Positions 42,906-53,101 are shown, counted from the stretch's first letter. The stretch: 64,000 nucleotides of DNA from Pseudomonas tensinigenes (GCF_014268445.2 NZ_CP077089.1:2721501-2785500), one strand, 5' to 3'. The notes: generated by a model not told the origin, from the sequence alone. Made by a program: numbers and translations.

Positions 42906-45515
42906 TTAGGCTTGAACGGCCGGGATGTTGGCGTTCGCAGCAGCTTCACGGAACTCGGCGATCTGGTCGAAGGACAGGTAGCGGTAGATATCGGCCGCCA
43001 TGCTGTCGATCTTGCCAGCGTATTCCATGTACTCCTCGACGGTCGGCAGGCGACCCAGGATCGAAGCCACGGACGCCAGCTCGGCCGAAGCCAGGTAGAC
43101 GTTCGCGCCGTCGCCCAGACGGTTCGGGAAGTTACGGGTCGAAGTCGACACCACGGTGCTGTTAGGCTCAACGCGTGCCTGGTTACCCATGCACAGCGAG
43201 CAGCCTGGCATTTCCATGCGTGCGCCAGCCTTGCCGTAGATGCCGTAGTAGCCTTCTTCGGTCAGTTGGTGAGCGTCCATTTTGGTCGGCGGCGACAGCC
43301 ACAGACGGGTTGGCAGCTGACCCTTGACCTGATCCAGCAGTTTACCGGCAGCGCGGAAGTGACCGATGTTGGTCATGCACGAACCGATGAACACTTCGTC
43401 GATCTTCTCGCCAGCAACGCTGGACAGCAGACGGGCATCGTCCGGATCGTTCGGCGCGCACAGTACAGGCTCGCTGATGTCGGCCAGATCGATTTCGATG
43501 ACTTCGGCGTATTCGGCGTCGGCATCGGCTTCCATCAGTTCCGGGTTGGCCACCCAGGCTTCCATCGCTTGAGCACGACGTTCCAGGGTACGCGCATCGC
43601 CGTAACCTTCACCGATCATCCAGCGCAGCAGGGTGATGTTGGAGTTCAGGTACTCGGTGATCGATTCTTTCGACAGCTTGATGGTGCAACCGGCAGCCGA
43701 ACGTTCGGCCGAGGCGTCGGACAGTTCGAACGCCTGCTCCAGGGTCAGACCTTCCAGACCTTCGATTTCCAGGATGCGGCCGGAGAAGGCGTTTTTCTTG
43801 CCTTTCTTTTCAACGGTCAGCAGACCGTTCTGGATGGCGAAGTAAGGAATGGCATGAACCAGGTCGCGCAGGGTGATGCCAGGTTTCATTTTGCCTTTGA
43901 AGCGCACCAGGATCGATTCCGGCATGTCCAGCGGCATAACGCCGGTGGCTGCAGCAAACGCAACCAGACCGGAACCGGCCGGGAACGAAATGCCCATCGG
44001 GAAACGGGTGTGCGAGTCACCACCGGTACCCACGGTGTCTGGCAGCAGCATGCGGTTCAGCCACGAGTGGATGATGCCGTCGCCCGGACGCAGGGAAACG
44101 CCGCCGCGGGTCATGATGAAGTCAGGCAGGGTGTGGTGGGTGGTGACGTCGATCGGCTTTGGATACGCCGCGGTGTGGCAGAACGACTGCATTACCAGAT
44201 CAGCGGAGAAGCCCAGGCACGCCAGGTCTTTCAGTTCGTCACGGGTCATTGGACCAGTGGTGTCCTGAGAACCTACGGTGGTCATCTTCGGTTCGCAGTA
44301 GGTGCCAGGACGAACGCCTTGGCCTTCTGCCAGACCGCAAGCCTTGCCGACCATTTTCTGCGCCAGGGTGAAACCCTTGGTGCTTTCAGCTGGGGCTTCT
44401 GGCTTTTTGAACAGGTCGAACGGTGGCAGACCCAGTTCGGCGCGAGCCTTCTCGGTCAGGCCACGGCCAATGATCAGCGGGATACGGCCGCCGGCGCGAA
44501 CTTCGTCCAACAGCACCGGAGTCTTCATCTCGAAGGTGGTCAGGACTTCGTCGGTGCCGTGTTTGCAGACTTTGCCAGCATGCGGATACAGGTCGATCAC
44601 GTCGCCCATGTTCATGTTGGAAACGTCGAACTCGATTGGCAGTGCGCCGGCATCTTCCATGGTGTTGTAGAAGATCGGAGCGATTTTGCTGCCGAAGCAG
44701 AAACCGCCAGCGCGCTTGTTCGGCACGTAAGGAACGTCGTCGCCGAAGAACCACAGCACCGAGTTGGTCGCCGATTTACGCGAGGAACCGGTACCGACCA
44801 CGTCACCGACGTAGGCGATCGGGAAGCCTTGACCGCGCATTTCTTCGATCTGCTTCATCGGGCCGATGGCGCCCTGCTGATCAGGAACGATGCCGTCACG
44901 GGCCATTTTCAGCATGGCCAGGGCGTGCAGCGGGATGTCTGGACGCGACCAGGCATCTGGAGCAGGGGACAGGTCGTCGGTGTTGGTTTCGCCGGTAACC
45001 TTGAAGACGCGCAGGCTGATCTTGTCGGCCAGGGTCGGACGGTTCTTGAACCACTCGCCGTCAGCCCAGGATTGCAGTACGCCTTTGGCGTGAACGTTGC
45101 CGTTCTTGGCTTTTTCTGCGACGTCGTGGAACGCATCGAACATCAGCAGAGTGTGCTTGAGTTGTGCGGCAGCGACTGGCGCCAGTTCGGCGTCGTCCAG
45201 CAGGTCAACCAGAGTGACGATGTTGTAGCCGCCCTGCATGGTGCCAAGCAGTTCTACAGCGCGCTTTTTGTCCAGCAGAGGGGAGGAAACTTCGCCCTTG
45301 GCCAGTGCAGAGAGGAAGCCGGCTTTGACATAGGCCGCTTCGTCCACACCTGGTGGAATGCGATTGGTGATCAGGTCAACGAGAAATTCTTCTTCGCCAG
45401 CCGGAGGGTTTTTCAGCAGCTCGACCAGGCCTGCTGTTTGTTCGGCGTTAAGCGGCTGGGGAACGATACCCAGGGCTGCACGCTCTTCGATATGTTTGCG
45501 GTAGGCTTCAAGCAC
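42906..45515 (-). CDS. acnB: Aconitate hydratase B
   Basis: 869 residues from the GTG at 45515 (GAGGG upstream). That start gives the standard N-terminus [20 protein letters not shown] and the normal AcnB length; a longer frame from 45563 is unlikely. AcnB isomerises citrate to isocitrate in the TCA cycle and can act on 2-methylisocitrate. The HEAT-like N-domain (about 1-160) and swivel domain come first. Iron-sulfur ligand cysteines are visible in [16 protein letters not shown] and [14 protein letters not shown]. The mRNA-binding role known for AcnB cannot be judged from sequence alone. Confidence 0.97.
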   Translation of the reverse strand: MLEAYRKHIEERAALGIVPQPLNAEQTAGLVELLKNPPAGEEEFLVDLITNRIPPGVDEAAYVKAGFLSALAKGEVSSPLLDKKRAVELLGTMQGGYNIVTLVDLLDDAELAPVAAAQLKHTLLMFDAFHDVAEKAKNGNVHAKGVLQSWADGEWFKNRPTLADKISLRVFKVTGETNTDDLSPAPDAWSRPDIPLHALAMLKMARDGIVPDQQGAIGPMKQIEEMRGQGFPIAYVGDVVGTGSSRKSATNSVLWFFGDDVPYVPNKRAGGFCFGSKIAPIFYNTMEDAGALPIEFDVSNMNMGDVIDLYPHAGKVCKHGTDEVLTTFEMKTPVLLDEVRAGGRIPLIIGRGLTEKARAELGLPPFDLFKKPEAPAESTKGFTLAQKMVGKACGLAEGQGVRPGTYCEPKMTTVGSQDTTGPMTRDELKDLACLGFSADLVMQSFCHTAAYPKPIDVTTHHTLPDFIMTRGGVSLRPGDGIIHSWLNRMLLPDTVGTGGDSHTRFPMGISFPAGSGLVAFAAATGVMPLDMPESILVRFKGKMKPGITLRDLVHAIPYFAIQNGLLTVEKKGKKNAFSGRILEIEGLEGLTLEQAFELSDASAERSAAGCTIKLSKESITEYLNSNITLLRWMIGEGYGDARTLERRAQAMEAWVANPELMEADADAEYAEVIEIDLADISEPVLCAPNDPDDARLLSSVAGEKIDEVFIGSCMTNIGHFRAAGKLLDQVKGQLPTRLWLSPPTKMDAHQLTEEGYYGIYGKAGARMEMPGCSLCMGNQARVEPNSTVVSTSTRNFPNRLGDGANVYLASAELASVASILGRLPTVEEYMEYAGKIDSMAADIYRYLSFDQIAEFREAAANANIPAVQA

Positions 45516-45636
45516 AGTTATTACCCTCATCAGTGGTCCCAAATGGGTGTCCGGGACGCTCATCCCGAAATTGCCGTACTCATGCTCCTCACGACGTTGT
45601 GGGTCGTTCGGCCAGAATTACCGGCAATTCCTTACA

Positions 45637-45775
45637 GAAGCTGCTTTCAAAGTTTTACGCCTGCAGAACGGGGAGCTGATGAGGGTTGGCGCTGGATTTT
45701 TCCCCGCTGGAAAAATCCTTCGCCAACACCGCTCTGAAGGAACGACTGTGCTCGTGACGCTTTGAAAACAGCTTC
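45637..45775. repeat. 139-base imperfect inverted repeat upstream of acnB
   Basis: Outer arms GAAGCTGCTTTCAAAG and CTTTGAAAACAGCTTC match at 15 of 16 positions (with a G:U option). An inner hairpin has GTTGGCG-GGATTTTTCC facing GGAAAAATCC-CGCCAAC around CCGCT. The whole can fold back on itself. It starts about 120 bases upstream of the acnB GTG. It could be a mobile-type palindrome, a structured acnB leader or a small RNA. Confidence 0.65.
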
Positions 45776-45983
45776 TAACGGACATTGGCGCCTTAAAAGG
45801 CTGGCTGATTCTACGGCAAAAAAAATTTAAAGGTAAGTCGCGCTCTATTGGACTTTCGTGGCAATGCGCGCGGCCGGGGCAAACGCGCGGTGCGGCTGAG
45901 ACCCTGATGTTTGAGGGGTGATCAATGCCCGACAAAGGGCTAACATGCCGACCTGTTCCGCGTTTCAGTGTTTTGCCTATCTT

Positions 45984-46454
45984 ATGCCCAATCAGACCAT
46001 CAAGACCCCCTGCGTCGGCCTCTGCTCCACTGTTTACGGTGATCTGGTGTGCCGTGGCTGCAAGCGTTTCCACCACGAAGTGATCCATTGGAATGGCTAC
46101 AACGAGGAGGAAAAGCGTGCAGTGTGGTTGCGTCTGGAGCAATTGCTGTCACAAGTGATGGCGGCCAAGGTCGAGATTTTCGATTCCGCGCGCCTGCGCG
46201 AGCAGCTGGAACAGCGCAAGATCCGCTTCGTGCCGCACCAGTCGGAATATTGCTGGGCGTATCAACTGATTGCTCGCGGTGCGCGGGTGATCATTAATCT
46301 GGAAGCGTACGGGATGGTGTTGCTGCCGGAGTTTCGCGACTGGAACCTGCCGGAACTGCGTGATGCCATTGATCGGGAATTCTTCCTGCTGTCGGAAGCG
46401 CACTATCAGCGCTACATCGCCCCCGGGTTCCTCAAAGACGCCTTTGGCGCCTGA
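45984..46454 (+). CDS. DUF1289 domain protein
   Basis: 156 residues from the ATG at 45984. The N-terminal 60 residues carry the DUF1289 cysteines (CVGLCSTVYGDLVCRGCKRF) that probably bind a metal, followed by HHEVIHWNGYNEEEKRAVWL. The C-terminal part (about 85-156) is an extra domain (IRFVPHQSEYCWAYQLIARG, FRDWNLPELRDAIDREFFLL). Pseudomonads have this longer version. Function is unknown. A REP pair follows. Confidence 0.85.
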   Translation: MPNQTIKTPCVGLCSTVYGDLVCRGCKRFHHEVIHWNGYNEEEKRAVWLRLEQLLSQVMAAKVEIFDSARLREQLEQRKIRFVPHQSEYCWAYQLIARGARVIINLEAYGMVLLPEFRDWNLPELRDAIDREFFLLSEAHYQRYIAPGFLKDAFGA

Positions 46455-46468
46455 AGATCAAAAGCTTC

Positions 46469-46535
46469 GGGAGCAGGCTCGCTCCCACAGGGGAATGCAT
46501 TCCAAATGTGGGAGCGAGCCTGCTCGCGAAGGGGC
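46469..46535. repeat. REP pair, inverted
   Basis: gggagcaggctcgctcccac faces gtgggagcgagcctgctcgc across about 18 bases, between the convergent DUF1289 and universal stress protein genes. Confidence 0.85.
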
Positions 46536-46555
46536 CGGTTCAGGCACCGCAATCC

Positions 46556-47419
46556 TTAATGTTTCACCGCCAACTCCACCAGATGATCCTCAACCTCCTG
46601 CGGCTTGAGCACCAGTACATCGCTCTCCAGCGCATCCAGTACCACTTCCGCAGTATTGCCGATCAACGCCCCTGACAACCCGGTACGCGCCACGGTGCCA
46701 ATCACGGTCACTGCCGCCTGCAGCTTGTGCGCCATGAACGGGATCAACACATCCGCCGGGCCTTCCTCAATGTGCAGATGTTCATCATCGACATCGAATT
46801 CAGCCTGAAACGCCCGGCATTGCTCGCGATAACGCGCCTCGATGGTTTCGCTCAGTTGCAGCGTAGGGTCTGCAGCCGACAACATCGGTGATGGATGCGC
46901 AGCGATCACGTGCAGATGCGCCTTGGCCAGACTGGCAATGTCATAGCCATGATCAATGATCGTCGTGTGCAAATGCCGGTGCTCGCCATCGGCATTGCCC
47001 ACGTTCACCGCCGCCAGAATCACTTTGTCCTTCCACGAACCTGCGGTTTTCACCAGCAGCACCGGAGTAGGGCAGTGGCGCAGGAGTTTCCAGTCCGCCG
47101 GGGTCAGCAGGGCTTTTTTCAGGGAACTGTCCGGGAAGTGCTGCTTGATCACCAGCCCGCAACCCTCGGCCTGCTGCACATCGATGATGGTTTCATGCAG
47201 GCTCTCGTTCCACGCCTGCTCGGTGGTCACACTGTAGCCATCGGCCACCAGCGCAGCCTTGAGTACGCCAAGCATGCCGGCGTGATCGTGTTTCATGTCG
47301 CACACCAGCAGGTGCAGATGGGCCTGGGTCACGCCGGCGATCAACTTGGCGCGCTTGAGCGCCAGGCTTTCCGAATGTTCGGGTTCGATGACCACCAGAA
47401 TGCTGCGAATGGCTTGCAT
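46556..47419 (-). CDS. Tandem universal stress protein
   Basis: 287 residues from the ATG at 47419, ten bases after GGAG. Two UspA folds are joined: about 1-140 (IRSILVVIEPEHSESLALKR) and about 150-287 (KVILAAVNVGNADGEHRHLH). The second ends with the ATP-binding loop VIGTVARTGLSGALIGNTAE and VLVLKPQE. Such tandem proteins (UspE-like) help survival in stationary phase, oxidative or anaerobic stress. Cytoplasmic. The same frame stays open upstream to 48163, but that part is antisense to miaE. Confidence 0.9.
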   Translation of the reverse strand: MQAIRSILVVIEPEHSESLALKRAKLIAGVTQAHLHLLVCDMKHDHAGMLGVLKAALVADGYSVTTEQAWNESLHETIIDVQQAEGCGLVIKQHFPDSSLKKALLTPADWKLLRHCPTPVLLVKTAGSWKDKVILAAVNVGNADGEHRHLHTTIIDHGYDIASLAKAHLHVIAAHPSPMLSAADPTLQLSETIEARYREQCRAFQAEFDVDDEHLHIEEGPADVLIPFMAHKLQAAVTVIGTVARTGLSGALIGNTAEVVLDALESDVLVLKPQEVEDHLVELAVKH

Positions 47420-47578
47420 GAGCGGAGTCTCCAGCAAAGAAAAGGCACGGCGTTGCACAACTATAGTTGCTGCTCGATCGTGCGCGACTTGATGCATATC
47501 AACGCCAGCCGCTGGTGGTCTGCGGACAGGCCGGTATAATCGGCGCCCTTCGCTCGAACACCTTTTACCGTGAGCCCC

Positions 47579-48187
47579 ATGACCCTTCCCGAAATCCACG
47601 AATTCCTTGGCTGCCGCACCCCCGACGCCTGGGTTCAGGCTGCACTGGCCGATCAGGAAACCCTGCTGATCGACCACAAGAACTGCGAGTTCAAGGCCGC
47701 CAGCACCGCCCTGAGCCTGATTGCCAAGTACCATTCCCATGTCGACCTGATCAACATGATGTCGCGTCTGGCCCGGGAAGAACTGGTGCACCACGAGCAG
47801 GTCATGCGCATCATGAAACGGCGCAAGATCGAACTGCGCCAGCTCCACGCCGGTCGTTACGCCTCGGGCTTGCGCAAGGTGGTGCGCAGCCATGAGCCGG
47901 TGAAACTGGTCGATACGCTGGTGGTCGGCGCGTTTATCGAAGCGCGCAGTTGCGAGCGGTTCGAAGCCCTGGTGCCGCACCTGGACGAAGAACTCGGCAA
48001 GTTCTACTTTGGCCTGCTGAAAAGCGAGGCGCGGCATTTTCAGGGTTATCTGAAGCTGGCCTATCAGTACGGTGATGCGAAGGATATTGCTCAGGTCATC
48101 GACAAGGTCCGTGCCGCCGAGCAAGAATTGATCGAGTCGCCGGATGAAGAATTCCGCTTCCACAGCGGTGTGCCTGCCAACACTTAA
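47579..48187 (+). CDS. miaE: tRNA-(ms2io6A) hydroxylase MiaE
   Basis: 202 residues from the ATG at 47579 (a GTG at 47570 would add three residues). MiaE is a di-iron oxygenase that hydroxylates the isopentenyl side chain of ms2i6A37 in tRNA. The start MTLPEIHEFLGCRTPDAW and the iron ligands are typical: Glu in LLIDHKNCEFKAA, EELVHHEQV, FIEARSCERFEAL and SEARHFQGYLKLA. Divergent from the Usp gene. A repeat and a terminator follow. Confidence 0.93.
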   Translation: MTLPEIHEFLGCRTPDAWVQAALADQETLLIDHKNCEFKAASTALSLIAKYHSHVDLINMMSRLAREELVHHEQVMRIMKRRKIELRQLHAGRYASGLRKVVRSHEPVKLVDTLVVGAFIEARSCERFEALVPHLDEELGKFYFGLLKSEARHFQGYLKLAYQYGDAKDIAQVIDKVRAAEQELIESPDEEFRFHSGVPANT

Positions 48188-48285
48188 AGATCAAAAGATC
48201 GTCCGAATGCGGCCCGAGCCTTCGGCAGCTCCTACAGTTGGAATGCTTTTCCCTGTAGGAGCTGCCGAAGGCTGCGATCTTTTGC
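48188..48285. repeat. REP-like inverted pair (CTTCGGCAGCTCCTACA type)
   Basis: gagccttcggcagctcctaca faces tgtaggagctgccgaaggctg, with agatcaaaagatcg outside. This family differs from the CGAGCAGGCTCG family elsewhere in the window. It sits directly after the miaE stop. Confidence 0.8.
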
Positions 48286-48326
48286 GTTTGAATGTTAAAA
48301 ACTCTTAAGAGTATGAAACATCACCG

Positions 48327-48352
48327 AAAACCGGCCCCAGCGGCCGGTTTTT
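48327..48352 (+). terminator. Rho-independent terminator downstream of miaE
   Basis: AAAACCGGCC pairs with GGCCGGTTTT around CCAGC, ending in T residues. Confidence 0.88.
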
Positions 48353-48430
48353 GCTGCCTGAAGCAAACGCCTTCAGCGCGATTGCCGCCATAATGCCGAC
48401 CACTTCACACATGGGTGGCAGACGGTCGTT

Positions 48431-49138
48431 ATGGATAACCTGGGTTTTGGCAAGCTCCTGCTGGTGGAAGACGATGAGCGCCTTGCTGCGCTGATCGCCC
48501 ACTTTCTTGAACAACACGGCTACGAGGTGCGCACAGTGCATCGCGGTGATCTGGCCGTGGCTGCCTTTCTCGAGTTCAAACCGAAAGTCGTGGTGCTTGA
48601 CCTGATGTTGCCGGGGCAGAGCGGTCTGCACGTGTGTCGGGAGATTCGCAGCGTGTCGGACACGCCGATCGTGATTCTGACCGCCAAGGAAGATGACCTC
48701 GACCATATCCTCGGTCTGGAGTCCGGTGCCGATGACTACGTGATCAAACCGATCAAGCCGCCAGTGTTGCTGGCCCGGCTGCGGGCGCTGCAGCGGCGGC
48801 AGGTACCGGACAGCAACGTGGTGAGTTTTTTGGAGTTCGGCCAGTTGAGCGTCGACCGCAGTTGCCGTGAAGTGCGGCTGGCGGGCGAGGTCATCGAAAT
48901 GACCACCATGGAATTCGAGCTGCTGTGGTTGCTGGCCAGCGCGGCCGGCAAAGTGCTGTCGCGCGACGATATCCTCAATCGCATGCGCGGGATCGCCTTT
49001 GATGGGCTCAATCGCAGCGTCGACGTGTACATCAGCAAATTGCGCAACAAACTCAAGGACAATCCCCGCGAACCGATGTGCATCAAAACCGTGTGGGGCA
49101 AGGGTTATCTGTTCAATCCGTTTGCGTGGGAGCTGTAG
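48431..49138 (+). CDS. OmpR-family response regulator (RstA-like)
   Basis: 235 residues. The receiver domain (about 8-122) has the acidic pair in LLLVEDDERLAALI, the phosphoacceptor Asp in VVVLDLMLPGQSGL and the Lys in ADDYVIKPIKPPVL. The C-terminal winged helix (about 135-232) has FGQLSVDRSCREVRLAG and the recognition helix region SVDVYISKLRNKLKD. The sequence is closest by eye to RstA, a regulator of stress and membrane functions. The kinase gene begins immediately after its stop (TAGATG). Confidence 0.9.
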   Translation: MDNLGFGKLLLVEDDERLAALIAHFLEQHGYEVRTVHRGDLAVAAFLEFKPKVVVLDLMLPGQSGLHVCREIRSVSDTPIVILTAKEDDLDHILGLESGADDYVIKPIKPPVLLARLRALQRRQVPDSNVVSFLEFGQLSVDRSCREVRLAGEVIEMTTMEFELLWLLASAAGKVLSRDDILNRMRGIAFDGLNRSVDVYISKLRNKLKDNPREPMCIKTVWGKGYLFNPFAWEL

Positions 49139-50425
49139 ATGCTGCGGTTATTTCTCGGGCTGTTTCTGGTCATGACGATAGGTCTGGTGCTGGCGTTGCA
49201 GACGGTCGAACGCACTTTTGATGCCTTGCTCGATTATCAGATGCAGGACTACAACCGCGAGGCTGTGCGGGGGCAAGCGTGGACGTTGGCTCAGCAGTTG
49301 CGTGACCTCGATGGCCCGGCCCGGGAAAAGCAGCTGGAAACGATTCGCCCGCATTACGGTTTGGGGCTGACGCTGGTCGATACCTCTGAACTGGCCCTCA
49401 GCGACGAGGAAAAAGCCGAGCTGGCCAAAGGGCTGCTGGTGATCCGCGACAAATACAGCCAGTACATTTCCGCCATTGACGATGGCCCGCAACTGCTCAG
49501 CATCCGTTTGCCGGCCGAGCCGAGCCTGATGCCGTTCTACATCGCCGCTGCCTACCTGATGATTGCTGTGCTGATCGGCTTCGTCCTGTTTTTCTGGGTG
49601 CGTCCGCACTGGCGTGATCTGGAGAAACTGCGCCTCGCTGCCGAGCGTTTTGGCGACAACGATCTGTCGGTGCGCATTCAATTGTCGAAACGCTCGAACA
49701 TCCGCGATCTGGCCGAGCACTTCAACCTGATGGCGGCGCGCATCGAAGGGCTGATCGCCAATCAGCGTGAGCTGACCAATGCCGTGTCCCACGAGTTGCG
49801 CACGCCGATCGCGCGGTTGTCGTTTGAGCTTGATCAGCTCAAGCAGCAGTCGGACCCCAGCCAGAACCGCGAGCTGATTGCCGATATGTATGCCGACCTC
49901 GGCGAGCTGGAGGAAATGGTTTCGGAACTGCTGACCTACGCCAGCCTTGAGCGCGGCGCGACGGTGATCAAACGCGAAAACATCCAGGCTGCCAATTGGC
50001 TCGACAGTGTGGTCGGCAGCGTGGCGCTGGAGGCCGAAGCGGCGGGGGTGCAGTTGTTGATCGGTGATTGCCGGCTCGACACCGTGCGTATCGAGCCGCG
50101 ATTCATGGCGCGGGCGGTGATCAATCTACTGCGTAACGCGATTCGCTACGCCGAGCAGCGGGTTGAAGTGACACTGGTGCGCACCGGTGATTATTACGAA
50201 GTGCGGGTCAACGACGATGGGCCGGGCGTGCCGGTGCATGGGCGGGAGAAGATCTTCGAGCCGTTTTCGCGGCTGGATGCCAGTCGCGATCGGCGTACGG
50301 GTGGGTTTGGCTTGGGTTTGGCGTTGGTGCGCCGCGTGTCGCAGTCCCATGGTGGGCAGGTTGAAGTGGGCGATTCGGCTTGGGGCGGGGCGTCGTTCCG
50401 GATGACCTGGTCGCATCTGGATTGA
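49139..50425 (+). CDS. Sensor histidine kinase (RstB-like)
   Basis: 428 residues. Two transmembrane helices (about 2-20 and FYIAAAYLMIAVLIGFVLFF near 142) enclose a periplasmic sensor of about 120 residues. A HAMP linker follows, then the H-box NAVSHELRTPIARLSFELDQ with the phosphorylated His, and the ATPase blocks VINLLRNAIRYAEQ (N), VNDDGPGVPV (G1) and GGFGLGLALVRRVSQSHGG (G2). All catalytic motifs are intact. It should phosphorylate the co-transcribed response regulator. Confidence 0.93.
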   Translation: MLRLFLGLFLVMTIGLVLALQTVERTFDALLDYQMQDYNREAVRGQAWTLAQQLRDLDGPAREKQLETIRPHYGLGLTLVDTSELALSDEEKAELAKGLLVIRDKYSQYISAIDDGPQLLSIRLPAEPSLMPFYIAAAYLMIAVLIGFVLFFWVRPHWRDLEKLRLAAERFGDNDLSVRIQLSKRSNIRDLAEHFNLMAARIEGLIANQRELTNAVSHELRTPIARLSFELDQLKQQSDPSQNRELIADMYADLGELEEMVSELLTYASLERGATVIKRENIQAANWLDSVVGSVALEAEAAGVQLLIGDCRLDTVRIEPRFMARAVINLLRNAIRYAEQRVEVTLVRTGDYYEVRVNDDGPGVPVHGREKIFEPFSRLDASRDRRTGGFGLGLALVRRVSQSHGGQVEVGDSAWGGASFRMTWSHLD

Positions 50426-50442
50426 ATGCCGTTGTCTGCGCC

Positions 50443-50662
50443 GGCCCCTTCGCGAGCAGGCTCGCTCCCACATTGGATTTGTGAGCACCACAGATCACTG
50501 TGGGAGCGAGCTTGCTCGCGAAGGGGTCAGTTCAATCAGCATTTTTGCGGCTGACCCACCGCTATCGCGAGCAGGCTCACTCCTACAGGGTTTTGTGTCT
50601 TGCTCAAAATTTGTAGGCAGCGCAGACCCCCTGTAGGAGCGAGCCTGCTCGCGATGGGGCCA
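50443..50662. repeat. Cluster of four REP elements (two inverted pairs)
   Basis: REP cores lie at about 50450, 50500, 50565 and 50633. The first two are of the GCTCCCAC subtype and the third of the ACTCCTAC subtype; the fourth reads TAGGAGCGAG, between the two. They fill the space between the kinase gene and the convergent siderophore receptor gene. Confidence 0.85.
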
Positions 50663-50690
50663 TCCGTGGCGCCGCTGTTTCAGCCCAGAA

Positions 50691-52883
50691 TCAGAAATCC
50701 CACTTGGTCGTCAGCATCAAATTGCGCGGCTCACCGTAGAACGTGGTGTCGAAGTTGCCCAGCCCCGTCAGGTAACGCTTGTCGAACACGTTGTTGGCGT
50801 TGACCGTGAAGCTCAGGTGTTCGTTGTACTGATAGCGGCTCATCAGGTCGACGAGGGTGTAGCCGCCCTGTTTGATCCGCGTGTAGTCGCCGGCCGGGGC
50901 GCTGTAGATCTTGCCGTAGAACGCACTCTGCCAGCTCACGCCGCCGCCAACGGTGATCTTGTCCAGTACGCCGGGCAAACGGTAGGTGGTGAAGGTGCGC
51001 ACCGTATGCTCGGGCTTGGTGGTCGACAACGGATAACCGTACATGCGCTGCTCATCGGCATCACGGGTGCGCGCGTAGGTGTAGCCGGCGGAGATATTCC
51101 AGCCTTCGGCCAGTTCGCCGGCCAGCTCCAGCTCCACGCCTTTGGTGGTGGCGCCGTCGATGGCTTTATAGATGCCTTCGTTGGTCACCGCGTTGGTGCC
51201 GATCGACTCGGCCACGCCGTCCTGCTCGATGCGGAAGAACGCCAGGCTGGCGTTGAGGCGACCGGCGAAATACGCCGCTTTCAAACCGGTTTCATAGCTG
51301 TCGCCCTCGACCGGCGCGAGGGTCGAGCCGTTGGCGTCCTTGTAGGTCTGCGGCTGATAGATGCTGGTGTAGCTGGCATACAGCGAGTAGGTGTTGTCGA
51401 GGTCATAGATCACCCCGGCGTACGGTGTGACTACGCCGTGTTCCTTGTAACTGGTGTGGGTGTCGTCGAGGCCGGCCCCCGGGTTATAGCGGTAGTCTTC
51501 GTTGTACTTGAAGGTGCTCAAGCGGCTGCCGAGAATCACCGAGAGATCGTCGGTCGGGCGCAGGCGCGTGGCCAGGTAAATACCGTTCTGGCTTTGGGTG
51601 CGCTCGTACTTGCCGTTTTTCGGGAAGTCCTGTTTCGGCAGATTGCCGTCCCAGTCGTAAATGCTCCCCGGCACTTCGGAAAAGGCGCTGGTGTCGTAGG
51701 TCGAACCGGTCTGGCGCGAATGCGAGGTCATGACGCCGGCGATCAGTTCATGCTCGCGACCGCCCAGCGTGAACGGGCCGGAGACGTTGACGTCAGCGGT
51801 GTTCTGTACACGATGACCTTCCCAGCGCCCCCAATACATGAACATGCCTTCGCCCGTGGCGCGATTCGGATTGCCGCCGCTGGCCGAGGCCAGACGCGTG
51901 TCGTGATCGGTGGTTTTCTGGTCGAGGCTGACCTTGAATTTCCAGTCGTTGGCCAACGCCTGTTCCAAGGAGGCGAAGTAGGTGATGTTGTCGAAATCGC
52001 GGCGGCTCCAGTCCGCAGCGGAGTTGAAGTGGCGCCCGAAATCAGTGCGCCCGCCATCGGCGAAATACACCGGGTTGCCGGTCCACGACGAACCGCGCGG
52101 GGTGGTGCTGGATTTGTCGACGCCGAAGGTCAGCAGGGTGTCGTCGCTCAGGTCGGCTTCGAGGATGCCGTAGAACAGGTCTTTGCGCTGGCTGTAGTGA
52201 TCCAGATAAGAGTTCTGATCGGAGTAGGCGCCGACGAAACGCCCGCGCACGTTGCCCGATTCAGTCAGCGAACCGGAAATATCACCGACGGTACGGTAGG
52301 CATCCCACGAACCAACGGTGCCGCTGATAGAGGCTTTGAACTCCTTGGTCGGCTTCTTGCGGATCAGGTTGACCGTAGCCGACGGATCGCCGGAGCCGGT
52401 CATCAGGCCGGTCGCGCCCTTGATGATTTCAATGCGGTCGATGCTGGCGGCGTCGTCGCCGTTGTTCGGGTTCTCGCCGTACACGCCATCGTAGGGAATG
52501 TTGATGCCGTCGTACTGGAAGTTGGTGATCGCCAGACCACGGGCGGAAAACTCGGTACGGTCGCTGTCGTACTTCTGCATGGAAATGCCGGGAGTATTGC
52601 GCAGCGCATCACCGACACTTTGCACGCCACGATCGTCCATTTGCTGACGGGTAATCACCGTCACCGACTGCGGGGTTTCGCGGATCGACAGCGGCAGGCC
52701 GGTGGCCGAGGACATGGCGCCGGTGGTGTAGGAGCGGGTGTCTTCAGTGGTACTGCCGAGGCCTTGGGCGGAAATACTGGTGGCGCCCAGTTGCAAGGTC
52801 TGGTCGGTTTTTTCAGCGGCGTTGGCAGAAATGCTCAGCAGGGCCAGTGCCAGCGGGCACAGGGCGAAACGGACGTGCGACAT
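50691..52883 (-). CDS. TonB-dependent siderophore receptor
   Basis: 730 residues from the ATG at 52883 (AAGGGA upstream), with signal peptide LALALLSISANA. The plug domain shows SGLPLSIRETPQSV-like TGLPLSIRETPQSVTVITRQ, GDALRNTPGISMQKYDSDRT and the IEIIKGATGLMTGSGDPSAT box. The rest is a 22-strand barrel ending in Phe (NLMLTTKWDF), as needed for outer-membrane insertion. There is no N-terminal signalling domain, so it lacks direct sigma/anti-sigma control. By eye it is closest to FhuE/FpvA-like receptors for hydroxamate-type siderophores; the ligand is not certain. No clear Fur box was seen in the 100 bases upstream. Confidence 0.92.
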   Translation of the reverse strand: MSHVRFALCPLALALLSISANAAEKTDQTLQLGATSISAQGLGSTTEDTRSYTTGAMSSATGLPLSIRETPQSVTVITRQQMDDRGVQSVGDALRNTPGISMQKYDSDRTEFSARGLAITNFQYDGINIPYDGVYGENPNNGDDAASIDRIEIIKGATGLMTGSGDPSATVNLIRKKPTKEFKASISGTVGSWDAYRTVGDISGSLTESGNVRGRFVGAYSDQNSYLDHYSQRKDLFYGILEADLSDDTLLTFGVDKSSTTPRGSSWTGNPVYFADGGRTDFGRHFNSAADWSRRDFDNITYFASLEQALANDWKFKVSLDQKTTDHDTRLASASGGNPNRATGEGMFMYWGRWEGHRVQNTADVNVSGPFTLGGREHELIAGVMTSHSRQTGSTYDTSAFSEVPGSIYDWDGNLPKQDFPKNGKYERTQSQNGIYLATRLRPTDDLSVILGSRLSTFKYNEDYRYNPGAGLDDTHTSYKEHGVVTPYAGVIYDLDNTYSLYASYTSIYQPQTYKDANGSTLAPVEGDSYETGLKAAYFAGRLNASLAFFRIEQDGVAESIGTNAVTNEGIYKAIDGATTKGVELELAGELAEGWNISAGYTYARTRDADEQRMYGYPLSTTKPEHTVRTFTTYRLPGVLDKITVGGGVSWQSAFYGKIYSAPAGDYTRIKQGGYTLVDLMSRYQYNEHLSFTVNANNVFDKRYLTGLGNFDTTFYGEPRNLMLTTKWDF

Positions 52884-52989
52884 GGAGATCCCTTTGCATC
52901 GAATCGATCGGTAGTTGAAGTGCTTCTGAGGGGTTAACCGAACGAGTGCGGGAAAAGGGAACTGCACCGAATCAAGAACGATGAAAAAC

Positions 52990-53093
52990 CTGTGGGAGCG
53001 AGCCTGCTCGCGAAAGCGTTGGGTCAGAAATATCAATGTTGGCTGACAGGACGCCTTCGCGAGCAGGCTCGCTCCCACAGGGATTTGTGTTTG
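52990..53093. repeat. REP pair, inverted
   Basis: tgtgggagcgagcctgctcg faces cgagcaggctcgctcccaca over about 60 bases, in the siderophore receptor's upstream region. Confidence 0.85.
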
Positions 53094-53101
53094 CCGTGGA
53101 T

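Noticed and set aside
42876..45737. 953-codon open frame antisense to acnB
   Set aside because: A very long frame but Val/Gly/His-rich without known motifs; acnB on the minus strand explains the absence of stops.
47420..48163. N-terminal extension of the universal stress protein frame
   Set aside because: It lies antisense to miaE, and the ATG at 47419 with GGAG gives the normal Usp start.
50817..52937. 706-codon open frame antisense to the siderophore receptor
   Set aside because: Composition is Val/Gly/Ala-biased as expected for a shadow; the receptor is unambiguous.
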